Positions 16,824 through 24,729 of a stretch of 64,000 nucleotides of DNA are shown here, piece by piece. The DNA is from Anaerococcus hydrogenalis DSM 7454 (GTDB lineage Bacteria; Bacillota; Clostridia; Tissierellales; Peptoniphilaceae): the NCBI RefSeq assembly GCF_000173355.1, contig NZ_ABXA01000002.1:1-64000 (forward strand), given 5' to 3'. Position 1 is the stretch's first letter; each line of letters starts with the position of its first letter. The notes under the pieces are model-generated. The model did no database searches. It was given only the letters and a program-made list of their open reading frames with translations, and had not been told where the DNA came from. Made by a program: the position numbers and the translations under genes.

Positions 16824-18063
16824 AATTACCTCCAATTTTTGAATACATCATTACTACTAAACTTGGTAAAATAATAATATATATTACAGCTGATATCATT
16901 ATAAGACTTGATGAACTCATCCAATTTCCAAAAACATTTACAAAATTAAAATCAGCTATTTGATTTTGTAATGAATTGAGTAGTCCTATTCCTGAAGATG
17001 GAAAAATATAGTTTATAGCACTAATCATACCAATAGGAGAAATTATTGTTGGAAATACTGCTAATAAAATTGATTTCATTATGGATTCAACTTTTCTTTT
17101 ACTTAATACAGAAATAATTAGTGTAGCAAGAATGGTTGAAATCAATATGATACTATTACAAATAAGCATATATTTATTAAACTGTCCAAAGTTCCAATTA
17201 TGCAAACTTAAAGCACTAAACATCATCTGAACAGAAGTCTTTTTATACTCTGTTCCAAAAGCATAGTCTAATATAGAGCCTTGTATGAAGTTTCCTAAGA
17301 GCAAAGTTAATACCGAAATCGTAAGTGTTGCTAGGATTTTATAGATGGCAAACTTTCTTCTCCCATATTTAGTTGTTTTAAATATATAATCTAAATCATT
17401 CTCACTATCTGACGAGAATATTGGAGCTGCTACTATAACCATTAAAATTATTATTATCGTATTATAAAATCCTCTATAATCATTTGCATCTGTACTATAA
17501 TATCCATAATATTCATATGGAGTTTTTATTTTACCCAGTGCTTTTTCAGATTTTTCTATAATTTGATTCTGAGCTTTATTAGGATATTCATTTTCAATTA
17601 CTTTATTTAGATAACCAAATACTTTATTGTAAAAATATTTGCTATCATTGATATCCATGCTTAAAACTGGAGGAAGGTTATTACTTTGAGAATCAGTGAA
17701 TACTTCATTTACTTTCTTACTTATATGTTCTATAGGCATAAGCTCCTTTGTATTAATTTCAGGTTTTAATTCAGACCTATCAGTAACATTATATTTTCTT
17801 AGTATTTCTCTATATTTTTTTGTGCCATTATAAATTAAATCTTCTGTTATCTTTCCTGAATAAGGCTCTTTAGCTTTTTTAATATATTCTATTGCTTCTT
17901 TTCCTTTTAAATTTTTTACTTGATCTCCTTCTCCATAGGTAATTTTTGTAAAATTAATTGGAGCTATGGAAAGCAATATAGCAAGTAGTAATGAAAACAA
18001 TATTATAATTTGATTTGTTTTTATTGATAAAATTCTTCTTATTTCATTTAAATAAATTCTCAT
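16783..18063 (-). CDS. ABC-2 type permease with large extracellular loop (first copy)
   Basis: This 426-residue paralogue of the permease at 15266-16495 has an N-terminal helix near residues 18-36, an extracellular segment up to about residue 200 (GKEAIEYIKKAKEPYSG), then six membrane segments. KTTKYGRRKFAIYKIL marks the cytoplasmic coupling region. It follows the ATPase gene with a 1-bp gap and an AAGGTGAAC site. Its last 13 codons overlap the small peptide gene. It is probably one half of a membrane heterodimer; a LanEG- or BceB-like role in peptide resistance is inferred from the gene neighbourhood. Confidence 0.8.
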   Translation of the reverse strand: MRIYLNEIRRILSIKTNQIIILFSLLLAILLSIAPINFTKITYGEGDQVKNLKGKEAIEYIKKAKEPYSGKITEDLIYNGTKKYREILRKYNVTDRSELKPEINTKELMPIEHISKKVNEVFTDSQSNNLPPVLSMDINDSKYFYNKVFGYLNKVIENEYPNKAQNQIIEKSEKALGKIKTPYEYYGYYSTDANDYRGFYNTIIIILMVIVAAPIFSSDSENDLDYIFKTTKYGRRKFAIYKILATLTISVLTLLLGNFIQGSILDYAFGTEYKKTSVQMMFSALSLHNWNFGQFNKYMLICNSIILISTILATLIISVLSKRKVESIMKSILLAVFPTIISPIGMISAINYIFPSSGIGLLNSLQNQIADFNFVNVFGNWMSSSSLIMISAVIYIIILPSLVVMMYSKIGGNYGLNNPRKRKVRK

Positions 18064-18064
18064 A

Positions 18065-18952
18065 TTAGTTCACCTTAAAGCTTCTATCCTCTGGGAATAC
18101 CCACAAATAAAAATCTTCCAAGTGAGCTTTTACTAATTTAGAATTATTCAATATATTCTCTTCATTTGATATATATCTAATGAGTACGTTTCCATCATCT
18201 TGTTGTTTTACATTAACAACATTCAATTGTGTTTCTTTTTCTGCATATTCTCTATTTGATATAGATGCTTCGTATACCTTATTCTTAATTTTAGATATCA
18301 GTTCATCAGTTGTTCCAGAATATACAAATTTACCATCTTTCATAATTAAATTTGATGTTGATATATATTCAATATCAGAGACTATATGAGTCGAAAGCAA
18401 AACTATTTTATTTTTTGATATTTCCGTGATAAAATTTCTTAATTTTATTCTCTCACCAGGATCAAGTCCTGCTGTTGGTTCATCTAAAATTAATATTTTA
18501 GGATCATTTAAAATAGCTTGACATATTCCTACTCTCCTTCTCATTCCTCCTGAAAGCTTTACTACTTTTTTGTACTTGACATCAGATAAGTTTAATACTT
18601 CTAGGAGTTTATCAATCATTTCTTCTGTTTTGCTCTTGTCTATACCTTTTAAAGCAGCTACATATTGTAAAAATGAATTTACAGTAAACTCTGGAGCACA
18701 AATAAATTCTTGAGGTAAAAACCCTAACAAATTCCTATATTCTTCTCCTAATTTGTTGATTCTTTCCCCATTATATAAAATTTCTCCTTTACTTGGTTTG
18801 CTAATTCCAGTAATCATCTTTATTAATGTAGTTTTCCCAGCACCATTTGCACCTAAGAGTCCCCAAACACCTGGACATAACGTAGCTGATGCATTATCAA
18901 CCGCTAATTTATCTTTAAATTTCTTACTTACGTTTTTAATCTCTAATTCCAC
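18065..18952 (-). CDS. ABC transporter ATPase (ABC-2/lantibiotic immunity type)
   Basis: This 295-residue ATPase has Walker A GANGAGKTT (about residues 34-42), Q-loop LPQEF, signature LSGGMRRRVG, Walker B ILILDEPTAGLDPGE and an H-loop with STHIV. The GMRRR signature and the C-terminal extension of about 80 residues are typical of ATPases that drive ABC-2 permeases. The start is a GTG behind AAGGGAGGTAG. It heads a leftward operon with the two permeases, the small peptide, the exporter remnant and the VanZ-like gene, set apart from the two-component genes by a strong terminator. Confidence 0.9.
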   Translation of the reverse strand: MELEIKNVSKKFKDKLAVDNASATLCPGVWGLLGANGAGKTTLIKMITGISKPSKGEILYNGERINKLGEEYRNLLGFLPQEFICAPEFTVNSFLQYVAALKGIDKSKTEEMIDKLLEVLNLSDVKYKKVVKLSGGMRRRVGICQAILNDPKILILDEPTAGLDPGERIKLRNFITEISKNKIVLLSTHIVSDIEYISTSNLIMKDGKFVYSGTTDELISKIKNKVYEASISNREYAEKETQLNVVNVKQQDDGNVLIRYISNEENILNNSKLVKAHLEDFYLWVFPEDRSFKVN

Positions 18953-19126
18953 TAAACTACCTCCCTTATCTTTTATGCTTCCTTATTAAAAAGTAAAAAA
19001 TACATCTTCATGTTAGTGATAAAAATTTTACTCCTCTATGATTTTATTTTAATTGATACAATAAAAAAGTGTTTTAATATTCTATTGATTAATTCTTAAG
19101 ATTTCATTAATTTTTAAAAAATAAAA

Positions 19127-19164
19127 ACACCTTAATTATGTAGTTTTATACATAATTAAGGTGT
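19127..19164 (-). terminator. Strong intrinsic terminator after the histidine kinase gene
   Basis: ACACCTTAATTATGTA is repeated in perfect inverse with a 6-nt loop (16-bp stem) and followed on the minus strand by five Ts and an AT-rich tail. It separates the regulator/kinase transcript from the ABC operon, which therefore needs its own promoter between 18953 and 19126. Confidence 0.8.
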
Positions 19165-19169
19165 AATCC

Positions 19170-20216
19170 TCATTTATTTTTTAATCTTACAATGACAATA
19201 ACTTCATTATTAAAACTTTCTACCTCTATCTTACCCTCATGTAATTCAATAATTTCTTTTGCGATAGGTAAACCTAAGCCACATCCCACTTTTTTTGAAT
19301 TTCTTGCTAGATTTAATCTAGTAAATTTGTTAAACATATTTCTTATCTGCGCTTCTTCTAGTGTATCGGCCTTGTTAATAATTTTTAATATTACACACTT
19401 ATACGTTTGATATATTTTAACTTTTATCTCTGTATTTGCATAAGAATATAAGATTGCATTTTTTAAAATATTCTCTAAGGCTCTTTTCATTTTATTTGGA
19501 TCGACATTTACAACTATTGAGCCTTCACTTGAGATATTTATCTTATGATTATTCTCTTTCATCATAGGATAAAGCTCATCTTTTAATTGTATTAAAAAAT
19601 ATTCTAAATCAATTTTTTCTTTATGAATACTAAATTCACCATTATTTAATCTAGCAATTTCAAAAAATTGGTTTATAAGATCTTCTAATCCTAATGCTGT
19701 TTCTAATAATTGTCTAATATATTTCTCTCTTTGCTTATTAGGCAAGTCTTTCATTTCATCGAGCATTGATAAATATCCAATGATAGATGTCAAAGGAGTT
19801 CTTAGGTCATGTGCTAAGTAGGTGATTAAATCATTATCTTCATTTTCTCTTTTTTTAAGCGTATATTCTATCTCTTTTTGTTTAAATTTTAATCTATTTA
19901 TGGAATCTTCTAAAGTTTTATAATGAGTCGGGAAACTAACAATATTCTCATCCAAATCGTCTATTTTTTTGCATAAGTCAATATAATCTTTCTCTAATTT
20001 TGAAAATTCTTTTATTATAATAATTAATATCCCCAATAATAAAATAACAAAAAAAATCAGATCCAATCTATTAACAAAAAATTCGTGTATTTCATTATTA
20101 AATCTAAAAATATTGCTATCTATTGCAAGCATACAACTTAAAACTATAAGTAAAAATATAGCAATTTCTTTTATCAGCTTTTTCAGAATACTTTCAAAGT
20201 ATTTATCTTTATCCAA
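19170..20216 (-). CDS. Sensor histidine kinase, VanS-like
   Basis: This 348-residue kinase has two N-terminal membrane helices (about 15-32 and 50-66) with a very short external loop, then a coiled linker. The HisKA box LAHDLRTPLTSIIGYL follows, and the HATPase domain has N-box ENILKNAILYS and G-box GCGLGLPIAKEI. The short loop suggests intramembrane or ABC-assisted sensing, as in BceS-type systems, while the H-box wording is close to VanS. It overlaps the response regulator gene by 8 bp. It probably controls the neighbouring ABC operon in response to a cell-envelope-active peptide; this is inferred. Confidence 0.9.
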   Translation of the reverse strand: MDKDKYFESILKKLIKEIAIFLLIVLSCMLAIDSNIFRFNNEIHEFFVNRLDLIFFVILLLGILIIIIKEFSKLEKDYIDLCKKIDDLDENIVSFPTHYKTLEDSINRLKFKQKEIEYTLKKRENEDNDLITYLAHDLRTPLTSIIGYLSMLDEMKDLPNKQREKYIRQLLETALGLEDLINQFFEIARLNNGEFSIHKEKIDLEYFLIQLKDELYPMMKENNHKINISSEGSIVVNVDPNKMKRALENILKNAILYSYANTEIKVKIYQTYKCVILKIINKADTLEEAQIRNMFNKFTRLNLARNSKKVGCGLGLPIAKEIIELHEGKIEVESFNNEVIVIVRLKNK

Positions 20217-20892
20217 TCTTATAACCTACCCCCCAAACAGTTGTTATTATATTATTTTGCATTCCTAACTTTTCCCTAATATGTCTAATATGAACTGAAA
20301 TAGTATTGTTTTTTATATAATATTCATCCGGATATATTTTATAGAATAAATCTTCGGATCCTAGTACTTCAGATTTTTTCTCTAGTAATGATTTTAAAAT
20401 AATAAATTCAATAGGAGTTAAATCAATTTCCTGTCCATCAACTAAAACTTCTCTTGATTTGATATTTAAATCCACATTTTGATAAGTTAAAATATTTCCT
20501 GTACCTTCTTTAGTTTTTAAATTATAATTATTGTATCTTCTTAATTGAGCCTTTACTCTAGCAACTAACTCTCCAGGTAAAAATGGTTTAGTTACATAAT
20601 CATCCGCTCCAAAGGTTAAGCCCTTAATTTTACTTGACTCATCATCTTTTGATGTAAGCATAATAATTGGATAATTAAAAGACTCTCTAATCTTTTTGCA
20701 TAAATAATATCCATCTTTATCAGGTAACATAATATCTAAAATCGCTAAATCAAATTCTTCTTCCTTAATATATCTAATTGCTTCCTCTGAACATGTTGCC
20801 TTTTTTATAATATAATTTTCATTTTCTAGATATATCTCTATTAAATCTAAAATACTTTCATCATCTTCTACTACTAATACTGAGTAATTCAT
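20209..20892 (-). CDS. OmpR/VanR-type response regulator
   Basis: This 227-residue regulator has a receiver domain with the acidic pair VEDDES, the phosphorylation site in LAILDIMLPDKDG (Asp near residue 53), MLTSKDD and the Lys of YVTKPF. A C-terminal winged helix follows (SVHIRHIREKLG, VWGVGYKIG). It is the first gene of the two-component operon and starts behind a TGGAGG site. The paired kinase follows with an 8-bp overlap. The most likely target is the ABC/VanZ operon just downstream. Confidence 0.93.
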   Translation of the reverse strand: MNYSVLVVEDDESILDLIEIYLENENYIIKKATCSEEAIRYIKEEEFDLAILDIMLPDKDGYYLCKKIRESFNYPIIMLTSKDDESSKIKGLTFGADDYVTKPFLPGELVARVKAQLRRYNNYNLKTKEGTGNILTYQNVDLNIKSREVLVDGQEIDLTPIEFIILKSLLEKKSEVLGSEDLFYKIYPDEYYIKNNTISVHIRHIREKLGMQNNIITTVWGVGYKIG

Positions 20893-21229
20893 AACTAAAT
20901 TTCCTCCATTTTAAATCTATCACTTTTGTCAAAACAACTTTAAAAAAATAAAGAAATTTTTTAAGTAAAAGAATCAAGAAGAACAATACAACATCCTTTT
21001 AATGAATTAAATCTATCTTTCTAAATTTCTTAAATCTATAATTTTTGATTTAATATACATTTCTTTCGTTGTTTATAAATGTCTACTTATAAATAAGTAT
21101 ACCATTATTCTTTATCTCATTTCAATATCTATATCTACTATATTGATAATAGATTGTCTTTGCTGTCATCACATATACTATATCTTTTAAAAAGTTTTCG
21201 TCTGTTCTAGCCTTCTAATCGTCTTTTCT

Positions 21230-21570
21230 TTTTCAGACTTCAAATCCAAAACATTTTAGCTTGGTTGGTTTAATAACTTTGAATTTTGTTACATTTATTT
21301 TAATCCTAACTTCTTTTCTATACATTTGGTTACTAAAACCATTACTCTGTTTGCCACTACACTGTTTGCTACTGTTAGTATACTGTAATCTACATATCTA
21401 ACCAACCTTAATATCATATTCATGTTCATCAAGTCAGGTCGTTCCTCTCTTCCACATATCTCCATGTGAAATTTCAGGATTGCTATGGAATTCGTCGACA
21501 AATACGCTGTTTAGGGACTTTCACCCCAGTATTGGAACTTGCCCCATCATACAATACAGTAAGCAGACAA
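21230..21570 (-). pseudogene. Group II intron remnant with degraded reverse transcriptase fragment
   Basis: The minus strand encodes LRLVRYVDYSILTVANSVVANRVM, then KCIEKKLGLK and, after a one-base shift, INVTKFKVIKPTKLKCFGFEV. This is the palm region of group II intron reverse transcriptases, with the catalytic YADD box decayed to YVDY. Just upstream is GGTGAAAGTCCCTAAACAG, which resembles the conserved group II intron 5' region. Ribozyme start and RT fragment are almost contiguous, so most of the intron has been deleted. It is not functional. Confidence 0.7.
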
Positions 21571-21591
21571 AAACCTGCCCCCTATAATCTT

Positions 21592-21752
21592 TTACCTTTC
21601 TATGCTTTTATCATTTTTCTTCTTTTCATCCACTTTCATATCCCCTTTAGTCTTAAATTTCTTTAATTTCTCTATTGTTGATATTTTTGCTTTAGTATGC
21701 TCTTTAGCTTTTAATAATTTGGCAGAGTATACTTTTAGACTTGTGTATTCCT
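21592..21752 (-). pseudogene. C-terminal fragment of an SSB-like element protein
   Basis: A minus-strand frame of about 53 codons reads SLKVYSAKLLKAKEHTKAK and ends KNDKSIER. It parallels the end of the intact protein at 24030-24686 (VRILSSKLLKAKEQVKSQ, ending SKGTER). There is no start codon; the OB-fold is missing. It is a leftover of a second copy of the element's SSB-like gene, joined to a broken toxin gene. Confidence 0.65.
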
Positions 21753-21754
21753 TA

Positions 21755-21826
21755 TTATCTTTTCCTATGCTTTTTAGCTTGCTTTAGGTCTTTTTTAAAT
21801 TTACTTGTAAACTTATCTTATACTTC
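21755..21826 (-). pseudogene. Truncated YafQ/RelE-type toxin, N-terminus only
   Basis: Directly after the antitoxin, a TTG-started frame MKYKI followed, after a small shift, by FTSKFKKDLKQAKKHRK matches the opening of YafQ/RelE toxins. It stops after about 23 codons where the sequence changes to the SSB-like tail. The catalytic part is gone, so the adjacent antitoxin has no partner here. Confidence 0.65.
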
Positions 21827-22090
21827 AAGGGCTTTCCTCAAGTCATCCATATTGTCATAGGATTTCACATTCGTATCTTTAGCTATCATTCTTCCTTCTT
21901 CAATCGCTTTTATAGTTTCATCACTTGGAACATTAAGTTTTAAATCAAAAGGAATGCCACTTTCTCTAATACTCGCCCTTAAAAACATGTTAATTGCAGT
22001 AGTCATATTTAAGCCTAAACTGGAGTAGATCTTTTCGGCAGCTTCTTTTATTTCTTTATCTGTTCGTATATTCAAATTTGTTGTAGCCAT
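21818..22090 (-). CDS. RelB/DinJ family antitoxin, orphan
   Basis: This 90-residue antitoxin has an N-terminal ribbon-helix-helix (LNIRTDKEIKEAAEKIYSSL) and the RelB/DinJ hallmark GLNMTTAINMFLRASIRESGIPFDL. The C-terminal tail, which would wrap the toxin, is intact (MDDLRKALEV). It starts after AAGGAGATGGGG. DinJ-type proteins repress their own operon and neutralise a YafQ/RelE endoribonuclease. Only about 23 codons of that toxin remain downstream, so the protein can at most repress or block a toxin encoded elsewhere. Confidence 0.9.
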   Translation of the reverse strand: MATTNLNIRTDKEIKEAAEKIYSSLGLNMTTAINMFLRASIRESGIPFDLKLNVPSDETIKAIEEGRMIAKDTNVKSYDNMDDLRKALEV

Positions 22091-22170
22091 TTCCCCATCT
22101 CCTTTGACCTTATTATATGACTAAATTCGTGCGTAGTCGATACACTGTCATTATATTTGATGCATTAATT

Positions 22171-22395
22171 TTACTGTTGATATTCTCCATTATCATACTC
22201 AAGTAAATCACCTGGTTGACAATCAAGCTCCTTACAGATGCTCGCTAAAGTGTTAAACCTTATGCCTTTGGCTTTTCCTGTTTTTAATATTGATAAATTT
22301 GCTTCGGTTATTCCTATCCTTGCTGCAAGCTCTTTCGATGTCATATTTTTCTTTTTTAATGCTTGATCTAGATTTATAATTATTTGATCTTTCAT
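22171..22395 (-). CDS. Xre/Cro family regulator, YozG-like
   Basis: This small helix-turn-helix regulator of about 74 residues has the HTH_26 pattern: LDQALKKKNMTSKELAARIG, ITEANLSILKTGKAKG, then CKELDCQPGDLLEY. Its ATG lies just after the stop of the DUF2975 gene. Xre/DUF2975 pairs are common in Firmicutes, and the regulator probably acts on the operon promoter; the paired 22-bp repeats upstream of the lipoprotein gene are good candidate sites. Confidence 0.88.
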   Translation of the reverse strand: MKDQIIINLDQALKKKNMTSKELAARIGITEANLSILKTGKAKGIRFNTLASICKELDCQPGDLLEYDNGEYQQ

Positions 22396-22397
22396 TT

Positions 22398-22919
22398 TCA
22401 AATTATACTTTCCGAATCTTCTTTTAAGGATTTTCCTGTATCAAATATAATCATTGATGAAAATGCTATAACCATAAAAATTATATTTGTTAAATAGTCC
22501 TTAATAGTTAAATTAAAAACACCGCTAACATTGTCAACTTTAAAATAATTGAAAACTAGTTTAGAAATAATTTGGCATATTGTCAAAATTAAAATAGCTA
22601 TTAAAATGTTTTTCGAATATTTTGAGTTTAAGTCAGAAAAATATTCTTTCTTTTCTAAATTCACTAAAATCTTCTCGAATTTATCCAATGAGAAACCAAC
22701 CACAACGAATATCATAAGAGCACTCCAGCATGAATAAATAATAAAAGGAAGTGAAACCTCTTGTAGATTAAATTGTTGAGACTCTACTACTTTTATTACA
22801 TCATCTTTGAAAATTAGAGTTAATACACTTCCAAGCAAGGTAAAACCTGCTGCCAAATATGAAATACACCTTAAAATCTTAGATAATATAATCGCTATTT
22901 TAAAAATAAAACTCTTCAT
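22398..22919 (-). CDS. DUF2975 family membrane protein
   Basis: This 173-residue protein has four membrane helices (about 12-35, 55-75, 107-127 and 142-160). A conserved cytoplasmic stretch between helices 2 and 3 reads LEKKEYFSDLNSKYSKN. This organisation and the following Xre gene identify the DUF2975 family, whose function is not known; a role in sensing or modulating the regulator is often supposed. It starts after GAGGAG and lies 22 bp downstream of the lipoprotein gene, probably in one operon. Confidence 0.85.
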   Translation of the reverse strand: MKSFIFKIAIILSKILRCISYLAAGFTLLGSVLTLIFKDDVIKVVESQQFNLQEVSLPFIIYSCWSALMIFVVVGFSLDKFEKILVNLEKKEYFSDLNSKYSKNILIAILILTICQIISKLVFNYFKVDNVSGVFNLTIKDYLTNIIFMVIAFSSMIIFDTGKSLKEDSESII

Positions 22920-22941
22920 AACTTCTCCTCAACACTTTCGT

Positions 22942-23412
22942 TTATCTATTATCATCTACATCTTTCCATTCTTGTACTTTATCTTTCAGATCATTTAAAT
23001 CTTCTTTAGAAAGTTCCAAGGTTAATGAAGATGGAATCATGGGCATTCCCTCCATTGTAATATATGGATAATTTTCATAAATATAAAAATCTATCTTTGT
23101 AGCTTTTTTATCCTCTCTCTTGCTGGTTAATATGAAATGGTAAGACTCTATTGCATCATCTGGTATTTCTTTAAAATAATTGTCGAAGTTTTTATCATTA
23201 ATATTTGCTACGCTCATTCCTGTTAAATTGCCAAAGTAGTCTAAAACTTCTTGTTCTTCTGTTTCAACAATTTTTTTATTGTTAGAATCAAATATTTCAA
23301 TCTTTTCTTCTTTTTTACTACTTGTTTGTTCTCTTGTAGTATTTGGACTACAAGAAGTTAAAACTATAGAAAAAACAAGAAAAATAGCCATTATTAAAAA
23401 TCTTTTTCTCAT
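22942..23412 (-). CDS. Putative lipoprotein
   Basis: This 156-residue protein has a signal peptide and lipobox (SIVLTSC, Cys near residue 21), so it is predicted to be lipid-anchored outside the membrane. The rest is polar and of unknown fold; a DUF4825-like identity cannot be claimed by eye. The ATG at 23412 sits behind GAGGAGGATTATC and is preferred over the upstream start. It is the first gene of the lipoprotein-DUF2975-Xre operon and is preceded by two 22-bp repeats that look like operators. Confidence 0.75.
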   Translation of the reverse strand: MRKRFLIMAIFLVFSIVLTSCSPNTTREQTSSKKEEKIEIFDSNNKKIVETEEQEVLDYFGNLTGMSVANINDKNFDNYFKEIPDDAIESYHFILTSKREDKKATKIDFYIYENYPYITMEGMPMIPSSLTLELSKEDLNDLKDKVQEWKDVDDNR

Positions 23413-23430
23413 GATAATCCTCCTCATCGA

Positions 23431-23482
23431 ATTATTGTAAAACGATAATTATCTTTGATTATTATTGTAAAACAATAATTAT
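23431..23482. promoter_or_regulatory. Paired 22-bp operator-like repeats
   Basis: ATTATTGTAAAACGATAATT (23431) and ATTATTGTAAAACAATAATT (23461), each continuing AT, are near-identical and 30 bp apart, about three helical turns. Each contains the palindrome TTATTGT-AAA-ACAATAA or a one-base variant. They lie just upstream of the lipoprotein operon and are likely binding sites for its Xre regulator or another repressor. Confidence 0.65.
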
Positions 23483-23508
23483 AGTTTGTCAATATCATTC
23501 GTAATGAC

Positions 23509-23673
23509 TTAAAACTTATCAAAGTCTTCTTGCGTAGCTACTTCTTTGTATTTATATTCACCGTTATTATTTTCTGTAAACATATCATTTACAAGTCCAA
23601 TTGTTAGTAAGGATAAATCAAAAACAGAAAGACAAAGTTCCACTGCCCTTAGTAAAAACAAGGGTGTAGTCAT
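23509..23673 (-). other. Short unidentified ORF, probably the tail of a decayed gene
   Basis: A 54-codon frame reads MTTPLFLLRAVELCLSVFDL and ends KEVATQEDFDKF. There is no ribosome binding site, and the frame is open further upstream, so it looks like the C-terminus of a lost gene. Further right, near 23845-23910, another open stretch ends TEKNIGYDGDL, again without a start. I cannot assign either. The rest of 23674-24006 is AT-rich with nothing clear. Confidence 0.3.
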
Positions 23674-24006
23674 TGGTCTTTCTGTTGGTCTTAATTTTTT
23701 TAGGAACTACTTCCGACTTTATGTTTAGCCCCCATAATTCAATTATTTGAGGCAGAATTTTAAGACTCATTTAGAACTTTGTTAGAATCCGATTTTTCCG
23801 TAAAAACATTAGTTCTAAAAGTTCTGGAATAAGAGCGATTTATAAGTCTCCGTCATATCCAATATTTTTCTCAGTTAAGACTGTTTCAATTTTACTGAGT
23901 GCAATCCTACTTTTATAATCTGTTATCTTATTATCTATACATCAATACTACAATCTACACATATAGCACCATTATACAATCTATTTACATATGACAAAAA
24001 AATAAA

Positions 24007-24024
24007 GGCAGTCCGAAGACTGCC
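24007..24024 (-). terminator. Intrinsic terminator with UUCG loop
   Basis: On the minus strand GGCAGTC-TTCG-GACTGCC is followed by TTTATTTTTTT, a classic terminator right after the stop of the SSB-like gene. It marks the downstream end of the conjugation operon. Confidence 0.9.
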
Positions 24025-24029
24025 GATAT

Positions 24030-24686
24030 TTATCTCTCTGTACCTTTGCTATGGTCTTTCTTGTTTGATTTAGATTTCTCATCTGTCTTAAAGCTTTTTA
24101 TTTGCCCTAATATGGACTTTTTATCCTTGTCTTGACTCTTTACTTGTTCTTTTGCTTTTAAGAGCTTAGAAGACAAAATACGAACATTTTTATGTTCCTT
24201 TCCGTTGTTATCAATGCTTGTTTTTACTTGTCCGAAGATTTTAACAAAATCTCCTTGTTTTAGGTTCTCTAAATCTTTTGTCTTATCTCCATAGGCTGAA
24301 CAATTGGTATAAATTTTATTCCCATCGTCATCTTTTGAAACAATTGAAAAGTTGCTTACCTTGAACTTTTCTCCATTAGCATTTTCTCTTTCAAGATTTT
24401 CTACTTTGCCAGCTATATTACCAACGAGATTTATGAGATTGTCTTTTTCTTCAAGTTCATTGGTATTTTCAACAATCTTACCTTGTTCTTTCATATCATC
24501 AATCATATAGTCAAAGTCATCATTTAATAGACCTGTTGTGTCTTTGATCATAAATAAAACATAGACTTCTTCAAGTGCCTTTTCATCATTAACACCCTTT
24601 TCTATGCTAACAAGTGCTTTTATAAAGTCCTTGTAGTTATCATTCATCATTTCTTCTAAGTTTTCTCTAATATCTTTGTATTCCAT
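24030..24686 (-). CDS. Single-stranded DNA-binding-like protein of the conjugation operon
   Basis: This 218-residue protein has an N-terminal acidic helical region (1-95) and an OB-fold SSB-like segment (about 95-175) with NFSIVSKDDDGNKIYTNCSA and GDFVKIFGQVKTS. The same signature, tNCSvYG...GDlihvFGy, appears in the smaller SSB at 46823-47134. The C-terminal tail is lysine-rich and ends GTER, much like the tail of the giant helicase upstream (SEKGQER). It probably coats the transferred strand or helps its conversion. It is the last gene of the leftward transfer operon and is followed by a strong terminator. Confidence 0.75.
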   Translation of the reverse strand: MEYKDIRENLEEMMNDNYKDFIKALVSIEKGVNDEKALEEVYVLFMIKDTTGLLNDDFDYMIDDMKEQGKIVENTNELEEKDNLINLVGNIAGKVENLERENANGEKFKVSNFSIVSKDDDGNKIYTNCSAYGDKTKDLENLKQGDFVKIFGQVKTSIDNNGKEHKNVRILSSKLLKAKEQVKSQDKDKKSILGQIKSFKTDEKSKSNKKDHSKGTER

Positions 24687-24729
24687 AATTTCCTCCTTGT
24701 ACTAAATAAGGAGAGCCTTTCGCCCTCCT

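Noticed and set aside
21466-21787. Plus-strand ORFs over the intron and toxin remnants
   Set aside because: Antisense to recognisable pseudogene fragments; no support as genes.
23546-23728. Plus-strand ORF of 60 codons in the debris region
   Set aside because: No ribosome binding site or family features; the minus strand has more protein-like remnants.
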